Shown: positions 1 through 11,063, numbered from the stretch's first letter. The stretch: 64,000 bases of DNA from Didymella arachidicola (GCA_016630955.3 CM049990.2:1922001-1986000), one strand, 5' to 3'. Program-made: numbers and translations. Notes: generated by a model not told the origin, from the sequence alone.

Positions 1-2
1 CA

Positions 3-587
3 ACACTCGAATACAACACTCCGCGCTGGCACGTCGACGACTCCTTCTCCACCCTCCGGTCCCGATTCGCTCCAGACGCAGCGCCAGACACACCGAGCAG
101 CGCCGGCTGGAAGCTCAGCACCACGCTGCTCGGCCCGCAGACGCTGTTTCTCGCGCACCCGCTAAACCGCACTGCGCTGTCCGCGCTAGGCGTCGTCAAG
201 ATGGAAGAAGCAGCGCGGCGCCCGCACGCGTGTACGTCGATCCGGTGCGGCGGGTGTTTCGACACGGGTCTTGCTGTGCGCAGCAGGCTCGCGGGGCTGT
301 TCGCGGACGAGCAAGTCGCGCAGGCGGGCGAGGGCGAGGTGGCAGTATTCCGCACGGGCGAGCAGCAGGGTGCTGTGCATTCTGAGCCGCGGTGTGATGG
401 GGATCGGGTGTTCGTGAATGTGGTGCCGGGGACGGAGGCCGAGTTGCGGGCGTTGACGGGGGGGTTTGGGATGGGATTTCCGCGGGCGTGGAGTCTGGGT
501 GTGGGGTTGGAGGGTAGGGATGGGTTGGATGGGTTGGGTGGCATGTCAGAGGTAGTCATTGGAGATGAGAATTCGTACAGGTCATGA
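3..587 (+). CDS. 3' end of an unrecognised protein, cut by window edge
   Basis: An open frame enters from the left edge and runs for 194 codons to a TGA at 585-587. It has no obvious start inside the window, so the gene begins upstream. The first 65 residues look protein-like, with motifs such as YNTPRWHVDD and GPQTLFLAHPLNRTAL. The later part is rich in Gly, Ala and Arg and less convincing. An intron near 195-240 that shifts the frame cannot be excluded, because a second frame is also open there. I do not recognise the family. It would be convergent with the Ste23-like gene, with 117 bp between their stops. Confidence 0.4.
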   Translation, partial: TLEYNTPRWHVDDSFSTLRSRFAPDAAPDTPSSAGWKLSTTLLGPQTLFLAHPLNRTALSALGVVKMEEAARRPHACTSIRCGGCFDTGLAVRSRLAGLFADEQVAQAGEGEVAVFRTGEQQGAVHSEPRCDGDRVFVNVVPGTEAELRALTGGFGMGFPRAWSLGVGLEGRDGLDGLGGMSEVVIGDENSYRS

Positions 588-704
588 TTGAGAGCAGGGG
601 CCGCCAGCGCCATCTATTCGATCATCCGATCATCGCTTTTCGGCCGGGAAGCACATAGACTCCGACTGCGTTTCCATTCGCGCCGTGCACTGCACGAAGG
701 CTAC

Positions 705-3700
705 CTAGAGCCTCTCTGCGATATCGATAAAGTCCTCCAACCGCCTGACCGGCTTGACGCCAGCACTTACCTGCATTCCAGCCTTCCATGCATGTACATC
801 CTTGATAAGGACCGGCTGGCCGGCGCCAGATGAGCTTCCTGCATCAGCCTTGACTTCTGGCTCAGCGGGCAGTCCGGCGTCAGCGATGCCCAGGGCGGCC
901 TTAGCGGAATCGAGGATTGTCGATGTTGTCTCTTTGTCGAGAGAAAGCGTCGTGAGGTATGTAGACACAGCCTCGGAAATGGCTTCGGCAGATGAGACGC
1001 TCTCGATACGAGCCTTGACGTCGTCAGCGTTGGCCTCGATCTTGTGCTCCTTGAAGATGACGGTCAGCGCGGCGACGGCGGCCTGCTTCTTCTCGTCGAG
1101 AGTCGGCTCCTTTGGCTTGGACTGCGCCTGGAGATGTACCGAAAGCTTGGCGCGGTGCGGCGAGGCAGTGGAGATGTGGTGAGCGTAGAAGTCTGTGAGG
1201 TCTTTCTTGGTGAGCTTGCCAATAAACCCAGCGTCGGTGTCGGCTATACGAATTAGCTAATTCAAGTCGAGGCGTTGATAGAAATACCTTGCAGAAAATC
1301 ATACGAATCGCTGTAGATATGATTCCAGAATCTGTTGTCCTCCTGACCCAGGTTCTTGAGCTTTGCCAAACGCTTGTTAATGATCGCTCGCTTGTGGCCC
1401 TCGAAATCTTCGTCGCTCATCTCCCGAAGCGTCTTCTCGAAAGAGTTCAGGAAGTTCTCGATACGGCCCTCGAGATACCTGCAGTCCTTCTCACTCTGAA
1501 TCAGGATGCGGTAGCCAGCCCAAGTGTCGTGGAAGGCTGCGCTTGAGAAGACGACGTAGCCAAGCTGCTCGATAGTTCGCAGCTGATTGAAGCACGGCTC
1601 ATCGGTCATCTGTCCGACGAGGAGTAACTTCGCGCGGATGGCGTTGTCGTATCGGTTACCGGCATACAGGCTGTACTCGATGCAGTGGTTGACGTTCGCT
1701 GGGTCCCTCAATTGTTTCTCGTAGATGAAGTTGCTACCGGGGGGTAAAACAATGTTTCTTCGAATGGGCAGCTGGCTGTCGGGGAGATGCCTGGGCTTCA
1801 CGATCTCGATCACCTTGTCGGTGATCTTCAACGCCTCCTCTTTCTGCAAGTTGCCGTGGGCCAAAACCTCGACCTGACATTGCGCAAGGATCTGGGGGTA
1901 AAACTCCTGCACATCCTTCGCTGTTACAGTGTCGAGTTCTTTTGTCAAGTCCTCATTCATGAAGCTTCTGTCGCTCTTGAACGTACGTGAGTACGTGCCA
2001 ACCTGTCCGTACGGCTGCCCGATGTCCCAGTTGCGCAGCGAGCGCGACATCCTGTCGTGGATGACAGCGAAGCGGTCTTCGCGTACTTCAAGATCGCGAA
2101 CTTGCAAAAGCACCTTCTCCAGCAACACGTGCAGCTTGTCATTGTATCCACTGACAGTGATCGATAGACCGCTGATGTGGTTGCTGAAATCGTACACCAG
2201 GCCTGAAATATCAGCGTCATACGAGTACTCGACGAGCGCATCGTTGACGAGCTCACGGAAGAGTGTACACATGAGCACCACCCTCGCGCTAACATATGTA
2301 ATCGGTGTTTTGAAGTAGATGTGGACATTTGCCTTGGGTACCCAAAATTGGTCATCCTTCTTCCACCAAATCTTGACATTGTCATCGTGTCTGATGAGTT
2401 TTGGTTCCTTAGCAGGTGTCCTGATCCCCTTCTTTTCGACATCCAGCCGGCTGGGGATGAACTCGTTGCGATGAGGGAGATGCAGCTCCTTTGGCCTACT
2501 CTTACTCTCAAACGCTTCCTTGACCTCCTTCAGGAAGTCCTCGGGGATCTTCTCAACCTTATGCTCGGTTCCGTACCACTTCTCCTTGCGATCCCAATCG
2601 CCCGGGAAGTTCTGGCTGACGATGGTCATCCTGAAGTTGTCTGGTCGCAGATACGACATGGCCTCGCTGATGAGTTTGGAGTCGAATTTGCTGATAACCG
2701 CTGGGCCGCTCAAGAGCTTCGTGCGGTCGTACGGCTTTTGCATGACACCGGCGAGACCGCTTGCTGTCCGGCTGGGCGGACTCTTCTGCTTGAAGCGGAA
2801 CTCCACTTCGCTGATGCGCTTCTGCTCGTCTACGACCCATTCCTGGGGTGGTTGCTCGCGGATCATGGCGATGTACTGGAAGATGATCTTGGCGATCTCC
2901 TTGTAGTTCTTTAGGCCTTCCTCGGTCAATTTGACATTGACGCTGAACAAACCGGAGCCCGGGCATAACGTGGAGCCTCCAGCACCCAGACCGTTCGCCC
3001 AGCCCTTCTCTTTGATATACGCAAGGATGCTGCCCGGCCCCTCGTGACCCAGCAAATGGCTGAGATATCTCGATGGGTGTGCCTCGTAGAACTCCTCCTC
3101 GTCACGGTACAGGAACTGGAGTTCGAGCGACCTCGACTCCAAGACAGGCTTGGCAAACACCTGTGTGAGCAGCTCCTTCTCTGTATACACTGGCATGTCC
3201 CATCGCCGCTTTGGCAGATCCTTGTTCGGCACCTGCGCAAAAATGTCTTCGACCCACTGCTCCAGCGTGTCCAAGCTCTCGCGGCCCAAGACGACCAGCT
3301 TCATCTGGTTCGCCGAGTAGTGCTTGGAGTGAAACTCCATGAACTTGTCGCGGATCTTGACGCCACGCGCAATTGGGTCGTCGTGCAAGGTGACCCAGCT
3401 GCCGGTGGAGAAGTGGCAGTAGGGGTGCTCCGGGTTCGCCAGAGCCTTGTTTAGCTGGTGTAGCCGCCATGTGTCGTTCTGTAGGTTCTTCTTGTTCTCC
3501 GAGTCTACGGCCTTGATCTCGCGGTCGACCGTGTCCTCGAGGAACAGCGGGGCAATGAAGAACTGGCCAAAGCGGTCGAGTCCGCCCCACAGCGGCGAGT
3601 CGTCCTTGGAGTCGAGGTCTGTGTCGGGGGTCGCGGGCTGGTAGGACAGCTCGAAGTAGTAGTTGGTCGAGGTGGCGGCGGTGAAGGCGTTCGAGTAGCC

Positions 3701-3994
3701 GCCGTGCGAGGTCAGATACGTGTTGTAGGCGTTCTCCTTGGGGTATTTCTCGGTGCCCATGAACAGCAGGTGCTCGACGGCGTGGGCGATGCCCGGCATG
3801 TCCTTGGCGTCGCTGAAGCTGCCCACGTTGACGTCCAGCGCAGCGGCCGCCTTGTCGCTCCCCGCCTCGTGGATCAGCAGCACCTCGAGCTTGTTTGGCA
3901 GCGTGATGATGCGGTAGGAGCGGTCGTCGAGCTGCGGCCGCTCCAGGTTCTCGATGCGCTCCCGCACCGCTTCCCGTGCCAGTGGCTCCCCCAT
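705..3994 (-). CDS. STE23: Insulin-degrading-enzyme/Ste23-like M16 metalloprotease
   Basis: Zinc metallopeptidase of family M16A, which degrades small peptides inside a closed chamber; yeast Ste23 and Axl1 take part in a-factor processing. Exons are 3994-1288 and 1243-705; the 44-nt intron 1244-1287 (GTATTT...TAG) joins in phase 1, giving 1,081 aa. The inverted zinc motif HAVEH lies at residues 71-75, followed by the NAYT-type loop and the downstream glutamate region (DREIKAVDSEN). All four M16 homology domains are present and the length matches the family. The C-terminus ends in the conserved HAWKAGMQVSAG segment. The start at 3994 (MGEPLAREA) gives the usual cytosolic form. An in-frame ATG at 4249 would add 85 Arg/Ala-rich residues (see findings). 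Confidence 0.95.
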
Positions 3995-4725
3995 TGCGTC
4001 TGTGTCTGCGTGTGCTGTGCGTGCTGTGTGTGCTGTGCGGGGCGAATGTGTGTTTGTGTAGTGTCGGCGGGCAGTATGAGCCAAGTGCGGGCGGTGGTGC
4101 TGAAGGCGAAGCAGAGCGTAGCTAGTGGCGGGACACGTCGACGGCGTGAATCGCGCAATTTCACAGACAGCGGAGGCGCGTGCAAGAAGGAGCGATCGAG
4201 CGTGTGGCACAAGGCAGCACAGGTTCCCCAGATACTGGGCAGTCTTCATTCACACACGAGAACGTGGGACCCAAAATGTTTCCAAACCGCGCGTCTGTAA
4301 CGTGCTGTCAAACCAAACACAAACACTCGTGTACGCCAATCAGCTGCGCCCAAGGAGTGGACGGCGCGCACGAGGCAACGAGGGGCGGTGAAGGAGGTTG
4401 GGTAATCTACAGCGGAATGTGCAAGGTGCAAGGCGCAAGATGCACGATGCTGCATGGACAGACGACTATCGATATGCAACGCGGCCTCGGTTCCGGCGTA
4501 CCGGTGGTGAGCAAGACTAGTCTCACCAACCACCATCATCATCATCATCGACACGCAGTAGTTAGGGCTAGGCAGACTTGATTGTGTGGAGCGAGACATG
4601 ACACGCGGAGGCTGACTATCTCTGCAAGCACGTTTGAGCCTCATGCCACCTGACTGAAGCCCCTGGAACCGGTGTTTGGACTCGTGCATCTTCTTCACTA
4701 TCTCGCCGCCCGGTGAGAGCCCATC
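3995..4725. other. Divergent intergenic region, Ste23-like / EthD-like
   Basis: Shared upstream region of two divergent genes. The 255 bases next to the protease are open in frame with it back to an ATG at 4249. There is a CTGTGTGCTGTG-type low-complexity stretch at about 4010-4045 and five CAT units at 4534-4548. No other gene is seen. Confidence 0.5.
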
Positions 4726-5159
4726 ATGGTGCCCAAAGCCTTCGAGGCAGGATACCCGAACACTTCCGGCTTCCGCAGGGTTGTGAAAGCTTCCATCTAC
4801 ATCAAGAAGAAAGAGGGCTTGTCTGACGCTGATTTTGTCGACTACTACAACAACACCCACGCCCAACATGCGGTACCTATCCTGCAGCGCCACGGCATCA
4901 TCAGCTACAGCCTGTCATACCACTTAGACCGCGATAGGAAATGATCCAAGACATCATGCACGGCAAGGCAAAGCTGATGGACTACGACGCGATATGCACA
5001 TTCGTCTTCCCCGACTACCTAGCGCTGGCCAAGTTTCTCTACGACAAGGACGGCGCAGCACTGAGCAGCGATCACGAGAACTTCATGGACGACAGCCAGA
5101 TGAAGATGATGGTGGGCGACGAATACATGCTGATTGAAGACGGCCAGAAAGTCGGCTGA
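4726..5159 (+). pseudogene. EthD-domain protein with a frameshift
   Basis: The dimeric alpha/beta-barrel EthD family includes proteins needed for ethyl tert-butyl ether degradation and fungal dehydratases of pigment pathways. The first frame (4726-4944) has the YIKKKEGLSDADFVDYYNNTHA and HGIISYSLSYHL blocks. The second (from about 4941 to 5159) has DYDAICTFVFPDYLA and the MKMMVGDEY end. Together they cover a normal length of about 143 aa, but the frame changes by one base near 4938-4944. I see no intron of plausible size whose removal keeps the conserved blocks. This is either an inactivating 1-bp indel or a sequencing error. Confidence 0.65.
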
Positions 5160-5202
5160 GCATCTTGAACACCATGGCCACGCACAGAGAAAGATCGCAC
5201 GC

Positions 5203-5812
5203 TCACTTCATCAAATCCTCTGGCTTCATCATGCCCCTCTTCAGCATCGCCACAATCGCCGCCGACGGATCCGCCGCAATCTCCGTCTTGCACAGCCGAA
5301 TCCCACCCCCCTCCTTACGATACCTGAAGTTGAACGCCCCTGGCGTCTTACCATCCCACTCATTACCCGCCTGATCTTTAACTTTGTCCCCGCCCTCCGT
5401 CTTGCCCGGCACCGCGAGGTTCCAGTACACGGTAGCAAGGCCCATCATCTCCCATCCATCGTCGACCTCGTAGCAGATGAGGTGGCAGGGCATGTGCGTG
5501 AATTTTGCGAATGGGGCGTAGATTTCCTTGTACAACGCGTCCACGGAGGCCTGTGCGCCCGTGTCTTTCTGGCCGGTGCTGCGGATGAGGAAGTGGTCTT
5601 GAGCCAGCCATTTGTTCTTGACTTCGTCGACGGCTTTGGCGTCGAATTGGTAGGTGTATTGTTCCCTTGAGTGGGTCAGGTGTGGATGGAAAGGGTCGAA
5701 GAGGAGCAGGGATTAGAAAGGAGACATACATCCAGTTCATGGCTGGGTGAGCGCGGGTTTCGTCGTCCCAGGTTCCGTAGTGGACGAAGGCAGGTTTGGT
5801 TGGGAAAGACAT
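5203..5812 (-). CDS. SnoaL/NTF2-fold protein
   Basis: Exons are 5812-5730 and 5665-5203 with a 64-nt intron (GTATGT...AAG), giving 181 aa. The spliced product reads through MNWM into [20 protein letters not shown]. The layout, a helix-rich start and a curved sheet with [11 protein letters not shown] and [15 protein letters not shown] strands, fits the SnoaL-like NTF2 superfamily of small cyclases, isomerases and binding proteins. There is no signal peptide. An in-frame ATG at 5827 would add five residues. The gene converges on the broken EthD gene with only 43 bp between stops; both families occur in fungal secondary metabolism. The substrate cannot be inferred. Confidence 0.75.
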
Positions 5813-6426
5813 TGTGTTTGACGTCAAGGAAAGGAAAAGCTTGTTGCGAGATCAATCTGGATTTGATTGTCATATAGCAGGGAAAACCGTGTACTATATG
5901 TGATTTGAGGGTTTAGCCAAAAGCTGACATCCAGTGCCTCAACATCATTTTATGAGGTTTTCAGCTCGATCAAAACCAGCTGAAGCAGTAAGCGATCTAA
6001 AGTGACGCTTCGCAGCGGTCTCATTTGCTCGCCGCTGTTCGCTGCTCGTTATTGTTGCAGTCCTCGCGCACGTGTTAAGCGCGCCGTTGGAGAACTACAG
6101 GATCACAGACTTGCGGCTGAACAGCCAGACGTCCAGCTGTCAGCCGCAAAGTGCGGGGAAGAGTGTACGTCAGCTAACCCCTCATTTCTCCGCAAGCTGC
6201 GAGACACAGTTTGATCCAAGTTACTTGTGCTCTCAGCTGTTAGTCGGCATTGGGCCAATTGCTCGTCGCATTTAGACGAGAAGGCGCTGTTTGGGAGTAA
6301 CATGACCGGTGTTCAGCAACCTACGGCTTTGTGTCCAGTGAGCCACCAGTCTTCGGTCGTGATACTTGACCAGATTTACTCAGGTGTCTCCTCTCATGAG
6401 GATACGCCTGCTGGATGATACTTCCT
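5813..6426. other. Intergenic, no gene seen
   Basis: About 600 bp between the SnoaL-like start and the end of the Mpp6-like gene. Only short chance frames are present and I recognise no motif or repeat. Confidence 0.4.
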
Positions 6427-7300
6427 TTACCTTCGTCCGCCCCGACCTCGACCCCTACCAGCAGAACCGCGTCCAGGATTCGGGCAATCTGCCTTGGCAT
6501 GTCCCTTCTGTCCACACTTGAAGCACTCCATGCTGCTCATGTCACGTCCTGCAGGCTTGCGACCTCCGCTTAGCGACGTGAGACGATCGAGGTTGGCGTC
6601 TTCGTTTATCGGTCTTGGGACAGGTGACGCGGCCCCCAGGCTTCTTCTCGATTCGCGCTTCTTCGAGGACATCTCCCGCTTGGTTTCGCGTATGAGTTCG
6701 GCGGTCGGATCGTCAGAGTCGTAGTCGTCCTCGGAGGAGGATTCGCTCTCGCCTTCAGATCCTTCGGTTTTCTCGAACACGGGGTTCTGTGCATTGTTAG
6801 CGAGCACCCCAGCGCTACGTGTGCCTGGTGAACATACGCTAGCCTTCTTGACACCACCGCCGTATTGCCTCCTTATTGGCTGTGGCGTGTCTTTTTCCTC
6901 GTCTTCACTGTTCTCGGCATCGAGCTCTGCAAACCCTGCCTGTCTCACAGTGAGAGCGTCGCCGCGCTTGCCTTCCAATGGGTCGGTGTAGCTGAGCACC
7001 CACTTTGTCTCGCCTGTATATTGGGCAGCTTTGTCGCGCGCCTCTTGTTGTTTCTTCTCTTCTTCGGCGAGCGCAGATTGGAGAATATGCTGGTCTGAGG
7101 CGACCGAGCCGCCGTTGGAGAGTCGCACCTTCTTGGAGGCGGGGCCGTTCGGTGTCGTCGGTGACGATGCTACGTTCTTTGCTGCTGAGCGCTGCATGAA
7201 CTGGGCTGCGTTAGTATTGGGCGTACAACACACGTGCCTTGAAGCTTGCCTTCATTGTCATGAGCCGATTCGACATCGACTTGGGCGTATTTCCGGACAT
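6427..7300 (-). CDS. Mpp6-like exosome cofactor with CCHC zinc knuckle
   Basis: Exons 7300-7250, 7200-6838 and 6786-6427 give 257 aa. The first intron (7201-7249) starts with GC (GCAAGC) and ends CCCAG. Splicing it in phase 0 joins LMTMK to FMQRSA and recreates the MKFMQR signature of the M-phase phosphoprotein 6 family, the nuclear exosome RNA-binding cofactor (yeast Mpp6). The second intron (6787-6837, GTATGT...CTAAC...CAG) is 51 nt with no stop. The centre is acidic and Ser-rich (about residues 115-150). The C-terminus has one zinc knuckle (CFKCGQKGHAKADC) and an RG-rich tail, which suggests RNA binding. Yeast Mpp6 has no knuckle; in TRAMP, knuckles sit in Air1/Air2. The GC donor is inferred from the family match. 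Confidence 0.8.
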
Positions 7301-7939
7301 GACTAAGAAAGTGTGCACTTCTGCTCTAGATTATGAATTTCCAGGGAGTTAAATAGCGAGCGACAGACAGTCGTGTGAATGAGATATGTGCTTTCGTTTT
7401 GTGTTTGGTTATAGCAGAGTCGCGGGCAACGGCATCGCAACTTTTAGTTCACATGGCGCTAGAGGTGCCCGGCTCCACCTGCCCTGTACATCTCCACAGG
7501 CTGCACCTTCCCATTTACACACACACGTACACTGACCATCACCACGCCGGAAATTGATGAGAAAGTCGTTGCTGAACAACAGCAATAGTTACAAAGCTCT
7601 CTAACGCTGAGTTCCGGGACTGCAAATTCCCTTGAAAGCATTTGAAACCTCGTGCACCGTCCCGGATAGGCCACTCCAAGCATCTGCTCTGCGTGCATTG
7701 AGCTTAACCTTGACGAAGCATCGCTGTGTAGCATAAGATCGAAGAAAAAGGAAGCGTTCAGAATCTATTGTTCAGCTTCAACAAGCTCTCTACTCCGACG
7801 CGACGCTGGCTTCAGACCGGACATTGACCGGACATTGATAGCCGGGTCTCCTCGACACCCGGACACATCGATATCCTGCTGGCCCATATCAACTCAAACA
7901 TCCTGGATGCAACATTGACAATTATTCACACATCACAAA
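7301..7939. other. Divergent promoter region, Mpp6-like / acetolactate decarboxylase
   Basis: 639 bp between two divergent starts. There is a CACACACGTACAC stretch near 7518 and a directly repeated GACCGGACATTGA at about 7817-7840. No gene is seen. Confidence 0.4.
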
Positions 7940-8566
7940 ATGGTCGTCTCAATACCCAACGACATCTTCCAATTCGGCACCACCTCCGCCGTCGCCGCCG
8001 GCTTCACCCAAGGCCAACCGCGCACATGCGACCTAACCACCCACGGCACCGACGGCATCGGGCAATACGAAAATGGCTCGCTCATGATGCTCAACAACGG
8101 AGAAGCCCACACATTCTCAAGCTCCAACAAAGCGACCCCTGCACCCACGAACGCCCGCCTCCCCTTTGCAATGGTCACCATCTTCCGTCCCACGTTCCGC
8201 ATGGAGGTGCCCTCTTTGGACATGGAGTCTTTGGACGACCTGATTTCTTCGCCGAAACTCTCCCACGCGAGGGCGGTGAATACCCTTGCGCCGTTCAAAG
8301 TAGTGGGTATGTTCAAGAGCGTTGAGTTTACGGACGGTGGGGTGCAGAGTGGTTTGAAGGGCATTTTGTTTGGGTTTGTGGTACCGGCGTGGATGAAGAC
8401 CATATGTGGGCCGAGGATACATGCACATTTCCTTGCCGACTCGGGCGAGATTGGCGGCAGAGTTGTGGATTTCGAGACGGATGTTGCGACTTTGAGTTTT
8501 GCGAAGACGGGGAGGTTTCATTTGGGCTTTTCGCAGAGTCAGGATTGGGAGGATGTGAGGTTGTGA
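7940..8566 (+). CDS. Alpha-acetolactate decarboxylase-like protein
   Basis: Intronless, 208 aa. The enzyme family (EC 4.1.1.5) converts acetolactate to acetoin in the butanediol pathway and is mainly bacterial (AlsD/BudA). Matching blocks, in order, are the IFQFGTTSAVAAGF start, the GTDGIGQYENGSLMMLNNGEA strand pair, the LPFAMVTIFRP strand, and GPRIHAHFLADSGEIGGRVVDF. The last holds the HxH pair expected to bind the catalytic zinc. There is no signal peptide, so the protein is probably cytosolic. The start has AAAATGG context. No acetolactate synthase or butanediol dehydrogenase lies nearby. Bacterial origin by old transfer is an inference. Confidence 0.85.
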   Translation: MVVSIPNDIFQFGTTSAVAAGFTQGQPRTCDLTTHGTDGIGQYENGSLMMLNNGEAHTFSSSNKATPAPTNARLPFAMVTIFRPTFRMEVPSLDMESLDDLISSPKLSHARAVNTLAPFKVVGMFKSVEFTDGGVQSGLKGILFGFVVPAWMKTICGPRIHAHFLADSGEIGGRVVDFETDVATLSFAKTGRFHLGFSQSQDWEDVRL

Positions 8567-8825
8567 GGCAGGAGGTAAATAGACGTGGACGGCAAATGCG
8601 GAGGCGAAAATTGCACAAAGTTATGGGCGCGGACTACAGCAATCGAAGTGGTCTGAAGCCACTGCACCGCTGATACATGAAAATGCGAGACCTATTCCAT
8701 TCCATAGCGAGACAATAGTTGAGTTGCAAGCTTATATAGGGGTATTTCCTTTATCATTGATTGAGAGCAAATAGGATAACTTTCAGAGGTGTCTGGAGCG
8801 TCGACACCAAGAACGCCACCTGCAC

Positions 8826-10321
8826 CTATTTATCGTCATCTGCAGACTCGTCGTCCGACAAAGCCTTGCGCTCGTCAACCGGCCGCTCAGGAACCAGGAA
8901 AGTCGCTGCAAACGTCGACGGAATCGTGACGGAAAACATGACAAAAGCAACGGTCAGATTGTTCATGGGCTTGATCTTGGCCGCACCAATCCCAAACGCA
9001 AGACACGAGCCCACCGACTCGAAAGATCTGAGCAGACCAACAGCAAGCGTCAAAGTCTCGATGTCATCGAAGAAGGCACCTAAGATCCAGTACACAAACA
9101 TATAGTGTGACTCGTTCATAAATCTGGGGAATTGTCAGCAGAATCTCAACGAGGTCCGAAAAGAAAACTCACCGGAACAGCACATTGACCGCAAATCCGC
9201 GGCCGAATCCAGGCAGGTCCCAGTCTAGAGTCACTCTAGGAACAGTCTCGGCGTACAGCTTCTCATTTGCAACCTGCCAGCCAAACAAGGCCAGCATGAG
9301 TACCGCGAAGAATGCCCAGGTCCCCTTTGCCAGTGCTGGCCGGCTGAACCATCTTGTGTCGTAGAACCATCCCCACAAGACGTTTGAGATGGATGCTACA
9401 ATGCCAGATGAGAGAGAGCCGAGTGTTCGTGCTCGTACAGAGAAATAATTCGTCAGGTAGATGCCCTGGTACGTGCTGTTCCAATTGAAGCCGATCATGA
9501 CAGGAATGAGAAGGCAGAAGCGGCGATCTTTGAGCAGAGCCCACCATCTGGTTACCTCCTTCATAACGGCCTTGTTCTTCGTTGGGTCAGGGACCTTGCG
9601 GCCGTCGCGGTGGACAACCTTCTGAGGCGGGGAAATAAGCAGCGCGAGAGGCAACCCCAGGCATTGCAGTGCGATAAGGACAATGTATGTCGTGTAGCCG
9701 ACCTTGCCTCGCTGACCGCTCTTATAGTTCAGGGACAGTTGGACGGAGGAGCCGATCAGTTGACCGAGTTCGCGCAGTCCGAGCCAAATGCCAGTGAACT
9801 TCCCACGGTCCTTGATATCGGCGTAACCTAGAGCAATCGCGCCTTCCGAAGCCCAGAGTGCGGACGCTGCAAGACCGCAAGTAGCACCACCAAAGAGAAC
9901 AAACCATTCGGTGCCGTAACGATTGTTCACATAGAGCGATGCTGAGTATGGCGCGTATCCGAGCGTTCCTAAGATCAACACTCTTTTCAGGCCGAACTTG
10001 TTTGCTAGTATAGCAAAGATCGAACAACCGAAGACCATGATACCGAACGTGAGGGAGTTTGCACCATTGACAAGATAGGGTTCCTGCTGACCGCCAGCGC
10101 CTACGTCTGGGATGTGTCAGCCGTTCAGAACGTCTCCAGCGCTTTCAGAGCGACGCACTATTGAGTGCATTCCATATTCCAGGCTGCGTAAAGCTAATCA
10201 AGCCAACAACAACAACGTTGAAGAGTGGACTTCGGTACCATCTCGTGAAGCGGGAGAGATGTTTCGTAGCGTGCCCATCTTGCGCAGATTCTGCCTCGGG
10301 CTCGTTGGCTCTGTCAGCCAT
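8826..10321 (-). CDS. UNC93-like MFS transporter (first copy)
   Basis: Exons 10321-10159, 10106-9173 and 9123-8826 (introns of 52 and 49 nt) give 464 aa with about 11-12 membrane segments. The order of blocks (WYRSPLFNVVVVGLISFTQPGIWNA, GAGGQ...YLVNGANS, GYAPYSASLYVNNRYG) is that of fungal UNC93-like/DUF895 carriers, often annotated as notoamide-cluster O'-like transporters. A long basic loop follows helix 6 and the cytosolic tail is acidic (ALSDDESADDDK). It is a clear paralogue of 15170-16785. The tail-to-head neighbour on the same strand is a flavin monooxygenase. The substrate is unknown. Confidence 0.9.
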
Positions 10322-11063
10322 GCTGTGTGTGTAAGGAAACGCAAGGTTCTGTCATGATGTGGCCCTATACAGACTACTCTCTTATACATATCCGCTGTCT
10401 CGTGCGGCTTTCCGATGATATATCGAGTGCATTTGTTCGTCCAGGCCGCGATAAGATGCCTTCGACATTCCAGGTAAAATTACCTGAAGAGGCTAGCTCC
10501 GTGATGCTATCCGGCGCATGGATGGCACAATCGGCCTCCAGAAGGTATACCAAAAGACTTCCAAGCCTGCAACACCACTGCAGCATCACGCCAAGTCACC
10601 CCGTCTTCTTGTGAGTGGGCTGCTTGTTCGAGGGCTTCCTCACGCGTGGAGCGAAGATATCTCATGAAGTGCATGTAGCGTGCGTGAGCCCCAATTTTAG
10701 TGAATCAATGCAATTGGATCGACTTGACAACCCCGCTCGGTTGGTTCTTTGAAGAATGTTGTGTGCTCTTGAAGATATCGTTTGCATTTGACAAGATGCC
10801 TTCAGGTATGTGCTAACATGATTGGTGATGTCAGCAGGACGAGTGCCGCATTGTATAGTTGCGAATGCCCATGTAGAAAGTGGTAATGGATCAAATCATG
10901 TTCTTCAGTGCTTGTTGTCTAGAAATGAAAAGAAGAGGTACAGCGCGCGGCGATAACAGGCAAGTATTAGTCACCATTCGCTTAGCCGTTGGACGCGTCC
11001 TGAACGCGAACCAGATCACGCGTCTCAGCATCAACATTTTGTATTTTTTTGCGGGTATACCTC
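10322..11063. other. Intergenic, upstream of UNC93-like carrier
   Basis: No gene is seen. It holds a 9-of-10 match to the Cys3-type sulfur-control consensus at 10522-10531 (see findings), about 200 bp upstream of the carrier start. Confidence 0.35.

Noticed and set aside
729..754. A GTAAGT...CAG stretch near the 3' end of the Ste23-like gene, like a 26-nt intron.
   Set aside because: It is far too short for a fungal intron, and the unspliced reading AGMQVSAG is the conserved end of the family.
2321..2914. A long plus-strand open frame opposite the Ste23-like gene (about 197 codons).
   Set aside because: It is the mirror of a well-supported protein with conserved motifs; its translation has no recognisable family.
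4534..4548. Five CAT trinucleotides.
   Set aside because: A trivially short microsatellite in an intergenic region; on its own it supports no function.
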